A program made the position numbers and the translations under genes. Below, in pieces: positions 10,196 through 22,323 of a DNA stretch of 64,000 bases; the stretch's first letter is position 1, and every line of letters begins with the position of its first letter. The stretch is taken from the NCBI GenBank assembly GCA_947069175.1, contig CAMTDV010000018.1, positions 46,884,869 through 46,948,868 of the forward strand, in the 5' to 3' direction. The stretch is from Scalesia atractyloides (taxonomy: Eukaryota; Streptophyta; Magnoliopsida; Asterales; Asteraceae). The notes under the pieces are model-generated. The model saw only the letters and a program-made list of their open reading frames with translations, made no database searches and was not told where the DNA came from.

Positions 10196-10860
10196 ATTCC
10201 AAGCTTGAGAGTCACGAACACTATACACATAGCTTCGTCGACTTAGAGCATCGGCGACGACGTTTGCTTTGCCAGGATGGTAAAGTATCTCACAATCGTA
10301 ATTGTTGAGAAGTTCAACCCATCGGTGTTGGCGCATATTCAGTTCTTTTTATTAAAGGTATGTTGTAAGCTCTTATGGTCGGTGAAGACCGTACACTTGG
10401 TACCGTAAAGGTAATGTCGCCATATCTTCAATGTAAAAACAACTGCACCGAGTTCGAGATCATGGGTTGTGTAGTTTTTCTTGTGGATCTTGAGTTGTCG
10501 AGATGCATACGCGATAACCTTGTCTCGTTGCATGAGAACACAACCAAGACCAAGGTTTGAGGCATCGCAGTAAACAACAAAGTCGTCGTTTCCGTCGGGT
10601 AAAGCGAGGACAGGAGCGTTGCATAGCATACACTTGAGAGTTTGAAAAGCTTCCTCTTGCTTGGAATCACAAACGAAAGGTTTGTCTTTATGAGTTAAAG
10701 CGGTAAGCGGAACGGCGATTTCAGAAAAGTCGGCGTTAAATCGACGGTAGTAACCCGCCAATCCAAGAAATGAATTAATTTCAGATGCACTCTTCGGTGT
10801 AATCCAACTCTTGACAGCTTCGATCTTTGCAGGGTCGACGTTAATTCCTTGATTATACAC
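10196..10860 (-). pseudogene. RNase H domain of the gypsy pol
   Basis: Minus-strand frames give the connection ('PKSASEINSFLGLAGYYRRF') and a gypsy RNase H with its key acidic motifs 'VVYCDASNLGLGCVL', 'THDLELGAVVFTLK' and 'CTVFTDHKSLQHTF', ending in 'GKANVVADALSRR'. The frame breaks near 10338 in the middle of the domain and again at 10853 where it should join RT. The catalytic carboxylates themselves are kept, so inactivation is by the indels. Confidence 0.88.
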
Positions 10861-11430
10861 GATGTGCCAAGAAATTGGACTTCTTCGAGTCAGAATTCAC
10901 ATTTTGAGAACTTAGCATAAAGGCGATTTCCTTGGAGGAGTCTAGAACTAAATGGAGATGACGCGCGTGTTCGTCTCTCGACTTCGAGTAGATAAGGATG
11001 TCATCGATAAACACAATGACGAAATGATCTAGGAAAGCTTTACACACATGGTTCATCAAATCAATGAAGACCGCGGGTGCATTGTTAAGACCAAAAGGCA
11101 TGACCACGAATTCGAAATGGCCATAACGAGTACGAAAGGCGGTTTTCGGAATATCTTCTTCCAATATGCGTAACTGATGATAGCCAGAACGTAACTCGAT
11201 CTTAGAAAAACAAGTAGCACCTTGAAGCTGATCAAATAAGTCGTTGATACGAGGAAGAGGATAGCGGTTCTTTATCGTGAGTTTGTTAAGTTCACGATAA
11301 TCGATGCACATTCCGAACGTCCCATCTTTCTTTTTCACAAAAAGAACGGGTGCGCCCCATGGCGAAGTGCTCGGGCGTATGAAATCTTTATCAAGAAGCT
11401 CTTGGAGTTAGCTTTATAGCTCGCGCATTT
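10853..11430 (-). pseudogene. Reverse transcriptase domain of the gypsy pol
   Basis: The domain begins with 'LLDKDFIRPSTSPWGAPVLF' and continues through 'DYRELNKLTIKNRYPLPRI', 'MPFGLNNAP' and the active-site box FIDDILIYS with both Asp residues. A TAA codon near 11412, just after 'PSEMREL', cuts it off from the protease. It also carries odd replacements (for example SKIELRSGYHQL for the usual SKIDLRSGYHQL) and loses frame at about 10870. Confidence 0.9.
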
Positions 11431-12092
11431 CGGATGGTGCGAGACGATAAGGAGCTTTAGCAACGGGAGTAGCACCGGGAACTAAATCGATACGGAATTC
11501 GACATCTCGAGTAGGGGGTAATCCGGGTAAGTCTTCGGGAAAGACTTTGGGAAATTCACGAACAAAAAGAACGTCTTTAAAAGTCTTCTTTTCCTTCTCC
11601 GGGTCCATGATATGGGCTAGAAAAGCAACACATTGCTTTCGCAAGCATTTGTGTGCTCGAGTACACGACAAAAGCATCAACTTCTTTGAGGGAGTTTCAC
11701 CATAGACATGAAGTTGATCACCATTAGGGAGAGGGAAGCGAATCATTTTCTCGAAGCATACAACTTCAACATGGTTTTCACGAAGAAAGTCCATACCTGC
11801 TATGATATCGAAGCTACCTAACTGCATAGGTATGAGATTGATAGAGAAGACATGATTGTTGAGATCTAGAGAACAACCACATAGGATGGAGGTGACGGTG
11901 ACGGATTGTGGCGACTTCCACGTCGAAAGTCTTTGGGAGTTTAGCGCGCTTACATTTTAAAACCTTTTCGAATTCTAACGATACAAAGCAATTATCGGCA
12001 CCAGTATCAAATAAACATGAAGCATAAATACCATTAACGAGTAACGTACCATTGACAACATTGTTGTCGTTCTGGGCCTGGCGATGGTTCAT
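11414..12092 (-). pseudogene. Aspartic protease domain of the gypsy pol
   Basis: Retropepsin with 'LFDTGADNCFVSLEF' (catalytic DTGA) and 'GSFDIIAGMDFL', then the linker 'EDLPGLPPTRDVEFRIDLVP' leading to RT. The domain is split over two frames with the break near 11815-11900, so it is frameshifted. It is a close relative of the fragment at the left edge of the window. Confidence 0.87.
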
Positions 12093-13349
12093 ATTGAAGG
12101 CTCGACCACGCGCAGCCTGTTGTTGCTGCTGTGGCTGTGGTGGTGGCTGCTGCTGAGGTTGAGCTGCTGCTGTTCCAGCTTCACAGGTTTGTTCGGGCAG
12201 ACGTTACTGAAATGATTCGGGTCTCCGCACGTGTAGCAGGCACCTCTTGGGGCTGGCTGTTGATTGGCCTGAGGAGGAGCTGGTAGAGCTGGAGCTGCTT
12301 GAGTTTGAGGAGCTGGCTGACGAGGACCATTACGGCAGCTGACAGTAAAGTGGTCGTAGATGTTACAGTTGGTGCAGAAGCGACAATTTCCACCAACTGT
12401 GTGATGATAGGTGCATTTTGAGCACAAAGGATGAGGACCAGTATACACACGTTTAGCTGGGGGTGCGTTTTGAGCAGGAGCCTGGTAAGACTGGGAGTTG
12501 AGCGGTGTAGCAGCGGCGTAGTTCTTGTTAGGGTTTCCTCTTTTGCGTCCCTGACGCTTTCCCTTCGGGTCACTGGATGGTTCGGTAGCAGCAGTTGGTT
12601 CGGAGACAGCTTGATGGCAACTTTCACAGAGATCTTGAAATAACCATCTTGAACTCGCTGATCATTGATCTCAGCGGCGAGCATGTAGGTTTCCTCGATG
12701 GTTGTAGTACGAGCAACCTTGACAAAATTTGCAACACATTCGGGTAGAGCACGGATATACTTGTTGATGGCTTTCTCAGTAGTATCAACTTGACTGGGAC
12801 AGATGATGCTCAAAATCTTGAATCGAGCGGTAAGTCCAGCATTGTCGGGGCCATCTTGCTTGATACCCCAAAACTCATTCTTGAGCTTTTGGATCTCATG
12901 CGGAGGACAGAACTCCTTCTTCATCACTTCCTTGAGTTCCTCCCAAGACAAATTATAGGCTTCGTCATTACCGTGCCTATTTCTTTCTGCGGTCCACCAG
13001 TCGAGAGCACGGGACTGGAAGACTCCTGTAGCGTTCACCGTGCGAAGGTCATCGGGGCATCCACTTTACCTAAAGGTGACCTCAATGGCGTCAAACCAAT
13101 GTAACATAGCAGTCGGTCCATCGTTGCCCGTGAAGGCGAGAGGTGCACAAGCCTTGAAATTTTTGAAACTGGACCGTGTCCTGGGGGTTTCAGCTTCGAG
13201 TCGACCGAGGAGTTACTGCTCGCATCATGAATTTCCGAGACGATTTGCGGAATGACTTTGGCCATTTCCTTGGCTACCATTGTAGCGATGCGCTTATCGG
13301 CGTTGCTGCGCTCGAGATTCCTCTTGGTATGTGATCCCATTGAAGACAT
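12093..13349 (-). pseudogene. Gag of the gypsy element, with CCHC zinc knuckle
   Basis: The capsid part contains 'ALDWWTAERNRHG' and 'LSWEELKEVMKKEFCP', typical of plant gypsy gag. It is followed by a Gln/Pro/Ala-rich stretch and a knuckle CYTCGDPNHFSNVC (C-x2-C-x4-H-x4-C). A preceding Cys/His cluster (CRFCTNCNIYDHFTVSC) may be a second, altered knuckle. The N-terminal portion from Met at about 13334 is out of frame with the capsid (break near 13190-13035), and the C-terminal half shifts frame near 12640-12500. The protein would package the element RNA. Confidence 0.85.
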
Positions 13350-14481
13350 CTACATTGAAGGATTTGATAGGATGAGATTCGATTATAATAATTCTACGTT
13401 TAAAGTATTTATTTTTATTATTCACACAAGACACATAAACACATAGACAAGTAAACACGTAGGCAGGCAAACACGTAGGTACATAAGCACATAGCACATA
13501 AACACGTAAGCACGTAGTCACATAATTCACATAAGCATATACTTTGCACGTATTCACCTTCTTATAAGTAAAGCGTAGCGCGTTCAAGATGCGATATATA
13601 AGCGAGATATAAGCGAGTAATACCGCACATCAGGCACACATGTCCTCGTAGGCGTAAGCGAATTAAGCGATTAGTTTGATTGGTTATTAATTTAGCGTTT
13701 CAGATTACGAGAGTTGTGCGAGTAGTGCATGCGTTTATGGAGCGTAAAGCGGTAAATCGAGAAATCGATAATACGATAAATCAATAAAGCGAGAAATCGA
13801 ATAAGCGAAGATTCTCAAAATTCAAACAAGTAAATAATAATAAGCTCGATGATGCGTAAAATCGACGATAGTGGGCTTAAATCAATTGGGAGCGTCCCGG
13901 GTTTTGACTTTGACTACCCAAAGTGATTCGAAAATTCTATGAGTTCGGACACACGATTTGGCCTGATAGATAAATGCTCTCGCCGTATAACAGTTAACGG
14001 CATTCATCTTTCCAGTTACGTCGTGTTCCGAGTCATCGAAATAATCGAGACTTTGGTGAGATTGAAAATCGAGTAGCGGAATTAGTTATTAAGATGCGGG
14101 TTTCACCCCTAACTTAACAACATCACTCCTAGTTGTGGATATGTTCACGGATCAAATCGGGAGTCCCACTAGATAGAAATGGAGATTCTCGTTGAGGTTT
14201 GGATATCACTCCTAACTCAACGAAGGTATCTCGTGCGAGAGAGTATGCGCGGAGTGAATGATCTCATCGAGAGTTCTCGGTTTTCACACCTATTCTCGAC
14301 TTGATCACTCGTTTTGTGTGATACGAGCGTTTCCAAGCGTGAATATTGTATTAGCCTGAGGAAAGGCACATTTAAGCATTTATAGCAAGTAGTTTAAGCA
14401 TTTTAAGTCAAAGATTGGTCAAATTGGGTACTTAGACTGTAGACTAGGTCGAACATGGTAATTCTTAATTTCCTACAGTTG
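13350..14481 (-). other. 5' leader of the gypsy element
   Basis: Non-coding stretch between gag and the primer binding site. It contains a degenerate short tandem run at 13430-13540 built from 'acataagcac', 'acacgtagg' and similar 8-12 bp steps. I see no further gene here. Confidence 0.7.
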
Positions 14482-14493
14482 GCTCTGACACCA
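14482..14493 (-). other. Primer binding site of the gypsy element (tRNA-iMet)
   Basis: The minus strand reads TGGTGTCAGAGC, one mismatch from the initiator tRNA-Met complement, starting three bases inside the right LTR. It confirms that the right LTR is the 5' LTR. Confidence 0.85.
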
Positions 14494-14496
14494 ATC

Positions 14497-16772
14497 TGTC
14501 AGAATCACTGGGGCGCGGCACTAAGCGAACCAGATTCTATCACGAGAAATTCCACAACACTATTTCAACGACTATATTTAAACGCCAAAATCCCATACTT
14601 TCGACATACAATCCTCAAATAACATTGCAGAATATCATAATTCTCATAACACAATTCCAGTTTAATAATCTCTAGATTTATTACAAAACAATTTTTAAAG
14701 CATGAATCTAAGACTAAGCAAAACTACGTCCAATGCATCCAAGCTAAAATCCTCAACCTGTTACATATGTTAAAATACAAGTCAATACAATTAAGTAAAG
14801 GTGACCATACAGGTTTAAGTAATACTAGCATAATAGGGAAAACGTTCGCGAAATAGTCTAATTACATATCATAATACAACAAAACACATCACACAAAACT
14901 AGGCATATTTCTCATGCTAACTTCCGTGAGAAGGCTAGCGCGTCCATCCTAACTAGACCCCGTCGGGTGTTAGCCACACTATAGTACCATACTAGCTAAG
15001 GAGGCAAGTTAACGAAAACAAGTTCCTAGTCACATGTTTCTAGTATCATGTATTGAGCATATATGATCAGATCATTCGCGTGTGATAAACAGTTTGATTT
15101 GTGAGGTGATTTTGATAGAGGAACATATGTAACACCCAAAAAGTGCATTTAAAGCGAAAACGGGTCAAGTATACTCACAGTCGGTGCATTTAGAATGAAG
15201 AAGACGACTGTTGGTAGACGAAGAAGAGCGCCGGATCAGCCTGCATACGCGAACGGGAGTGCATCAGTCTCCGAAAAGCTGAAACGATGAAGTTTGGCTT
15301 GGGCAGTAGGCAAGTTCGGCCGAACTTGTATGTAAACATACAAGTTCGAGCGAACTTGTGAGGAACTGCTGTATTTTGAGACAAGTTCGGTCGAACTTGT
15401 GTAGAGGGTTAACAGGCTTTGCAAGTTCGGCCAAACTTGTGAAGTTTCCTGAGAAACTTGACAAGTTCGAGCGAACTTGGGGGTTCTGTTGAAGGTTTTG
15501 ACTCAAGTTCGGCCGAACTTGACCCAGAGGGTGCAAGTTCGAGCGAACTTGACATGTTGAGCTGCATAAAATCAGTAAATCTCGAGCGAACTTGATGTTT
15601 TCGGGTCCAAAATCTTGCGTTTTCGTGTCGTTTGCTGAGTAAATCGAGTGCTCATCCCTCCAACCGTAAGCCACTGAGTAAAGCTTAGGCTGGGGAGGTC
15701 TTTCGGAGCAAACTTAGTCATTTTACATAAACTCGGGCTAATCCGGGCGAACTTGACGGTTCGTACGGGTTAGTCCAGCTTGTGTAAAGTGACGATTCCG
15801 TCCTTGTGCTTCCGGATCTGAGATCTAGCTTCGCCAACGTCTTGTTCCACTCAAAAGTGAACGAAATATACGTCATTAGTCCGAAAATGGTGTAAAAATC
15901 AAGGATTTAAAAGGTTTTGCTCAGGTCCAGTATAGATCTGAGTGAAAACATATTTTTTATGGAAAAAGATGAAGATTTTCGTAAACAGAGAGATTTGAAG
16001 AAAACGAAGGCAAAGCCTTGTGAAAAATCGTTGTAAACTGTTGTAAAACGTTGATGAACATCATTGTAGTTGAAATAAGATTGATTCTTACTTAGAAAAC
16101 AAAGGGTTTCGGGTTTGAGAGCTCTGGGCGAACTTGTAGCAAGTTCAAATGAGAGAATGGAGCTGAGTATTTATAGGTGAAGGCAAAAAGTGAGCTGGTG
16201 GGAGTCAAGTTTGGTCTGCAAGTTCGGGCGAACTTGCTAGATATCCAAGAGATTTATGTAAAGTTCGGCCGAACTTGCTGATTCTGTGAGGAATCAGGCA
16301 AGTTCGAGCGAACTTGAGGGGGGTGGGGAGTTTGTGTTTTGGCCAGCCAAGTTTGGCCGAACTTGGGTCACCCAAGTTCGAGTGAACTTGTCCAAATGTT
16401 GGGTTTTCTTCGTTTACTTCGCGTTAAGAGTTCGTTTGGCGATTCGGTTTGTATTAGATAGTTATATTAAGCGTTATAGGCGATATAATAGTGCGATTTA
16501 GTGATTCGAGCGTGTGAGAGCGATGCAATAGCGAGCGTAATCATAACCATAAACGTACATAACACATAAATAACATAAAATCATATAATTAACTGCGATT
16601 TGCGATGCGATGAGATTAGCGATGCGTTTAATAAGCGATTAGATGCGATATAATTGAAATAAAACATATTTAATTTAACATAACTTTCTTATAAACGAAT
16701 CCCGAGATTACAAGCGATAGATACAATGGAAAATAAAAGAAAAAGATAACAACGAAAATCGGAGTTGTTACA
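14497..16772 (-). repeat. 5' LTR of the Tekay-like element (2276 bp)
   Basis: This is nearly the same sequence as the left LTR, with scattered substitutions, fewer palindromes in the first block and about 20 bases missing next to the primer binding site, where the 'accccaaccgatggcgg' piece is gone. The palindromes are at 15308-15560 and 16130-16390 and the TATA box at 16167-16175. A minus-strand frame at 15264-15674 parallels the one in the other LTR. Confidence 0.88.
16167..16175 (-). promoter_or_regulatory. TATA box of the 5' LTR
   Basis: TATAAATAC on the minus strand. As the box of the 5' LTR it would drive the genomic RNA of the element. Confidence 0.6.
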
Positions 16773-17650
16773 TTAAGGGGAAGATGGTAATTTAACCCAT
16801 AATCCTAAATAATGATATAATTAAAGATATAATCTTGTAACCGAATTCATCATTTATTTTTGGAATTGATCAGTTATTTTAGGAATTCATCATCATTTCT
16901 ATGAAACACCATACGAATTCCAGAAAACACCACAACTTGAATTGTAATACAGTCATGGTGTTTTAACATCTGTAATGATTTTTGCAGGTATAAAACACCA
17001 TACAGATTTCAAAAACACCATGAATTGAATCATAATACAGTCTTGGTGTTTTAACATTTACAATGATTCTATTGTTATTCCAGATGTTAAAACACCATGA
17101 CTATAATCACAATACAATGTTACATACTCTAGATGTTAAAACACCATGACTTGAATCATAATTCATTATTTGCAATGCTATGGTGTCTTATTTACATCAT
17201 AGAGTTTTACTGTAAAACACAACACCTTGAATCACAATACAATTAAAACACCATTGTATGAACATAGAAAAAACACCATGGACTAAAACATCCAATCGAA
17301 ACGTAATTTTTTTCTCTACATAAGTATAACAATATGGTACTCATATTAAAGATAAAAAAACACACGTTCTTATGGTGTAATTTTTTTAACAAGTTACGTA
17401 TAAAAATTTATTGAAGTTTAAAAAAGAAGGTGGGAACTTGCATGTGCATTGCATGTGACTTTCTAAATTTAAAAATGTTAAATTTACCTTTATATCCTTA
17501 ATCTAGAAAATTAATCATTTTAATGGTAAACACTATTTACAAGATTGCCATAAAGATCTCAACCATTAGATTAAAGATCTAATGGTTGATCTTTCTTACC
17601 CTTCTCACAAGAAACACTTTTTTTACAATAACTTCACCTTTATTATATAA
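16773..17650 (+). mobile_element. Body and right end of a MITE-like element rich in 'aaaacaccatg' motifs
   Basis: Between 16900 and 17300 the words 'aaaacaccat' and its inverse 'atggtgtttt' occur about ten times in both orientations, giving much local hairpin potential. The right end at 17585-17650 ('gatctttcttacccttctcac') pairs with 5285-5340 on the far side of the gypsy element. No coding capacity. A non-autonomous DNA element, class unknown. Confidence 0.5.
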
Positions 17651-20600
17651 TCAAAGCGTTAAAAGCTAACATACCCTTGATTTGCTGCGAACATTTGTCC
17701 CAGAACCTTCTGATCATGTTTCAAAGCGTCTCTGATCTGAAATATTTATGTACATTTTAGAACATGGGTATGTAAACAACGAATCATTATACATTTTTAC
17801 AACAATAAAATATATCTTATGTCATCACAAAATATTATAAGCATTTAAAGATGCTTACGGTCACTTTCAAACCAATCAACCCGCGTGAGATCGATAATAA
17901 CCCAAAGCAACTCATACTCAGTTAATTATATTTGGTAATGCACAATGAAGCAATTGATCCCAACCATGTTTTTGAATTTAATTTATAACTCTCAGTTGAC
18001 TGTTTCAGCTTCAAAACGTCTTGATTTTGATAAAAAAAAGTTTCATTTTTTATTAAAATAAACATTAAAATAAATGATGATAGAGATCGACCAAAATCAC
18101 AACCACATGCATAACTGAACCATTTTTACCACTTACATCATACATACCTTCACCTCGTTTGTCATTTTAAACATACAATCTACGAAGTAGACAAATTCAA
18201 CAAATTCATCTGTGCGAGTATCATAAACTTTTAACATAGGATGCACATTCAACAATAAACAAATTCATCTATAGAAGTATTTCAATTCACAAACCATTTC
18301 ATCCTCAAATCTCATGAACTGTTCGTTTAGGTTTTAAAAGAACACGAACAATTTAGCAACTTCAAAATAAGTGGATCATGCTAGATAAGGTAAAATATAA
18401 TATGAAACTTAGTGCTTACACATGAGCATGATTGAAGTGTCTAGCCTCTTCGTTCAACTGTTACATCTTGCTCTTTTGTGCTCTGCAAAATGTAATAATA
18501 ACTATTAGAAGTAACTAACTCTGAAAATATCAACACCAAAACAATTAAGCAGGCTAATATGTTATAACATAGTACCAACAATCAACATCTGCTTATTAAA
18601 TTGGACAAATGAACTATATGCAGCTCAACCTAACTCGTTCATAACTTGTAGGAAGACAACATCCTAGTGATCATCAATCACAAGGTCAAAAGAAAACAGT
18701 GTAATGAACGACAAAAGTATATCAATTGAAAGGAGGGAATGACATTAAGCACCTTGGATTTGAGACTATGAGGCTAAACTTGAGTGAAATGGCTAAGAAG
18801 CCAATGATTGGAAACACTGAGTCCTTCAATCAAGAAATCACTTTCTTCCCCAAATTTCACAAACACGACATCCATTTAAATTTAATCCTTAGAACTAATG
18901 GTCAAACAAAGATTGATGAACACAAATCCAACTTCCTGCCAAAACAATCACATAAGATTTGTCCCTGCAACCCATTTGTTTCACCACAAAATTTGTTTCA
19001 GTCTTTTAATCATCTAAAATCGAATGAGATTTAAACTTTACCTTCATAAAATGGTTTGTAAATCAAATTTTTTGTTCCTGTAGAGAAACTGAAACAACAG
19101 ATAACAAATGATTATCGGATCCTATCAATCACAAGGTTCCAGATCATTATATTTAACAAATTAAACAAAACAATAAGATTGAATTGAAAATTAAAATGAC
19201 TTACTTGGTAGTTCATGATGGATCAGTAACTAAATCAAATCAATCAAACAATTAGATCAAATGAGCTTCAATTCCATGATTTCATCCACAATCCCCATAC
19301 CTTCAATCTCCCAAACAATACAATATGTATTCAAAAAATTAATCAAACAAAAATAAACAAAAAAACTGCAAAAAAATCTCATTAAAACCTAAGCAAAAGA
19401 GAGTCAAAGGGTATAAATATGTACCTGCAATAGCAAAAGAAGTTGGTACAGAAATTAGGGTTTCAGAAAAGTGCGGGAGTACACATTGGGTTCGACGGAG
19501 CAGCGTGATCTGATCGGAATACGTACAACATCAACTGATCGAAGATCTTCGATGGAGCAGTGACGGAATGTGGTGGAGTATACACTGATCCGTTTGGAGA
19601 GAGAATGGATGTTGAGAATGAATAGATAATGGAGAGAGAGATGGAGCAAGAGGATATAAACGAGGGAAAAAAAGCAGAGATTCGGGTTTGAATTTACCAC
19701 TCAATGTATTGTAATTGTATTTTAAAATATTTAAATTAGTGATTTATGATGGAATAATTAGATAAAAAAACATTGTTGGCATATCTTAGAAGCTGATAAC
19801 TCAGCATGGTGATGTCATGCTTATTTTTCTCTATTAGATAAGGGAGATATAAATATCTTATATTAAAGTAACCCTCTTCTTTTTTAAAATAAAGAAAAAG
19901 AAAAGAAAATAGTATATGTTTAATTTAGTATAATAATCGTTCAAATTCAATTGTTTAAAATAAAGAAAAATAAAAAGAAAATAGTATATGGTTAATTAGT
20001 ATAATAATCATTAAAAATCAATTGAGAGATTTACATGTTAAATGATGATTGAATAATTTTTATGTATGTTAGAATTAGCACGATTACAACAATAATTAAA
20101 AATACATTTTAGCATAGTTAAATTCTTAATTTTCAATGGACAACATTCTTCTAGTATTCTTCATTGTTTTTTCGTTTTCTCTCTTTAAATTTGATCACTA
20201 TGTTTTCTTTTATCATATTTTTATTTAGGCAGTGTATTAATTCTTCTGCCTTTTTTTAACAACTTTACCAATACGTATATATAATTTAAACATGTTATAT
20301 ATATTTAATAAAATCATAGTAAAGTAATTAAGTTTATAGCATATCATATCAGCGGATACTAATGCAACAAACAAACGATCATATGTAAACTAAGTTCTTA
20401 ACTTTAATGTAATATATAATCACATGTTCTAAAAACGCTTAGAAATGTTGAAAGGTAAAGATTTTCTGACTTCGTTTAAATATCAATGAATCAACAAGAT
20501 CATCAGATATAAAATTCGCAACGTAAAAGAAAAATAAAATGTTGGACAAATTACACGGACAGTCCGTATGGTTACGGGCAAATCATGGATGTGGTTTCAA

Positions 20601-20980
20601 AACTTAATTTTTTAATGGATATGGTCCCTAAACTTAAATGTTTATGAACTTGGACCCTCACAACATGGTTTGCTTTTAAAGATGATCCCTATGTCGATTA
20701 ATGATGCTAAATTTACAGGAAATAGCTACTTTGCCTCTATTAAAAAGTTCTTCACTTAAAAATGGTTGTGGTTTCCAAACTAATGTATCAAAGGAAGGTG
20801 GAGGTGTCGAGTCAAATCCATGTTGAACATGTGATAAGAAGTTTGGTGTGATGGAATTGGAGTGTAATTGGCCTTTATGTGATGCCTGGATCACTTTCAT
20901 TAGGTCCAAAATCCACATTTAAAGGTATAAATATGCCTAAGTTTCATACTCAATAAGTCAATGGAGAAACAGATAAATGA
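17651..20980. other. No gene recognised; exon-like pieces only
   Basis: A 65 bp minus-strand segment at about 17672-17737 is bounded by AG and GT, is open, and may be an exon of an unknown or dead gene. Several later short frames (18726-19034 plus, 19455-19700 minus) have no recognisable domain. The part 20530-20930 contains 'tggtccctaaacttaa'-type phrases common in non-coding plant repeats. I cannot support a gene here. Confidence 0.4.
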
Positions 20981-21226
20981 TGGTTTCTAAGGGGTAGGGG
21001 CACTCATCACTCACCACCCACTCATCACTATCTAATCACCATACGCAACGCCATTGAGCCAAATTCTATCACTAGTGATGAATTTTACTAGGGGTGCCCA
21101 TCACCAGTGATGGTTTTTTTAAATTATAAATTAATAATAAAACAATAAAATTATAAATTAACAACTTGATAAGAAAAGATTAAGAATAAGTGAGTTAACT
21201 GTTGAAGTTAAATTCTAATTGTAATA

Positions 21227-21482
21227 CTCCCTCCGTCCCATTAAAAGTGTCCTATTTTGAATTTTCAAAATCTTTGTTTATAAACTTTGACCTTGAATAA
21301 TTTTGTTTGCTTTAGTTAATACTTGATGAAAGTTATATGATTTGAGTGTGTTTTACAAGTGTTTTTATCGGGTTAATTTTCATCAAGTTTTATATAACAA
21401 AAAAATATATAATTAAAGTCAAAGTTTATAAATCAAGACTTTAAAAATTCAAAATAAGACACATTTAGTGGGACGGGGGGAG
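21227..21482. mobile_element. Stowaway-like MITE (Tc1/mariner)
   Basis: The 256 bp segment starts CTCCCTCCGTCCCA and ends with the inverse, GGGACGGGGGGAG, flanked by TA on both sides. These ends are the hallmark of plant Stowaway MITEs. It has no coding sequence, and its inner parts are also partly complementary ('ttgaattttcaaaatc' and 'taaaaattcaaaat'). Confidence 0.92.
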
Positions 21483-21954
21483 TAATAAATAATAATGTAA
21501 TAATAAATAAAATTGAAAATTCATAATAATAGGCACGTGAGATGCAACCAACTTTTATGATTTCAAGAAAGATAAATAAATTTTAAAAAGAGTTAAATGC
21601 TTGGTTGGTCCCTGTGGTTTGCGAAAATTGCAGACTTGGTCCCAGTGGTTCACTAATTACACGTTTGGTCCTAATAGTTGTAATTTTTGCACTCGGGTGG
21701 TTCTTATCACTAACCTATGTTAAGTTTTTCGGTTAAATACGTGCAAAATTACTAACTTGCCCCTAAACAAATAAAAAAAAGAAAAAGAACTGAATCCCCC
21801 TTTATCTTCTTCATCCTCTCCCCCCCTCTCTCTCCCTAAAACCCACCACCACCTCCACCGTCTGCCCATCACCACCACCACCGCCACCTTCAACCCACCA
21901 TCGCCTCCTTCAACCGCTGCATCACCGGTCATCTTCTCCGGTGAATTTCTGGCG

Positions 21955-22323
21955 ATGCATTGTATCATGCTTGAGATCTACGATATTTATAGTCGGATCT
22001 GCAACGGGATTGCTGTGGTTCTTGTGAGGTTATACTCCATTGGGAAAACCGAAGCCGGAATGGCATTTTCGATTCTGCAAAAAGCATCCACTCAGGCTGA
22101 GGTTTTGTCTCGATACATCGAATTTTGTAGAGATTTCGGGGTTACTAAAGCATCGAAAAGCCCAAAAATCATGCATATCCGCAAGGACGATATTCAACAA
22201 CTTGAGCAGATAATAAACAGGGCTTCAAGTCCACAAAAGGCCGAACAATTGATTCCAAACGAAGAGGATAAACCGACGAGGCCTGTCGAGGATAACGTTG
22301 TCATCAAGAAGCCCGAAACCTAA
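21955..22323 (+). CDS. Captured ANTH-domain (clathrin assembly, AP180/CALM-like) fragment
   Basis: 122 codons. The frame starts with an ATG supplied at the edge of the left TIR, then reads 'LEIYDIYSRICNGIAVVLVR', '..GKTEAGMAFSILQKASTQAE' and 'LSRYIEFCRDFGV', followed by a tail rich in charged residues. This matches the C-terminal helices of the ANTH domain in plant putative clathrin assembly proteins, which bind phosphoinositides and clathrin during endocytosis. Full-length plant proteins are 350-700 residues. This piece lacks the N-terminal lipid-binding helices and most of the disordered tail, and I see no intron inside it. It could be transcribed from the TIR, but a function is doubtful. 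It ends with a regular TAA. Confidence 0.7.
   Translation: MHCIMLEIYDIYSRICNGIAVVLVRLYSIGKTEAGMAFSILQKASTQAEVLSRYIEFCRDFGVTKASKSPKIMHIRKDDIQQLEQIINRASSPQKAEQLIPNEEDKPTRPVEDNVVIKKPET

Larger units (their letters stand above)
5372..16772 (-). mobile_element. Ty3/gypsy LTR retrotransposon, Tekay-like chromovirus, degenerate
   Basis: Two similar LTRs (5372-7732 and 14497-16772) flank a minus-strand gag-pol. In element sense the LTRs start TGTAACAAC and the left copy ends GGGTGTGACA. A primer binding site for initiator tRNA-Met lies inside the right LTR, which sets the orientation. The domain order gag, CCHC, protease, RT, RNase H, integrase with a chromodomain-like tail places it in Ty3/gypsy, most likely Tekay/Del. 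The flanking 5-mers GTAAG and TTAAG differ at one base, fitting an aged target duplication. Gag-pol has nonsense codons and frameshifts, so the copy is not autonomous. A TRIM is nested at 7880-8776. Confidence 0.9.

Noticed and set aside
13430..13545. CRISPR-like array of short repeats
   Set aside because: Units are irregular 8-12 bp steps without spacers, and this is eukaryotic DNA. It is a degenerate tandem run in a retrotransposon leader.
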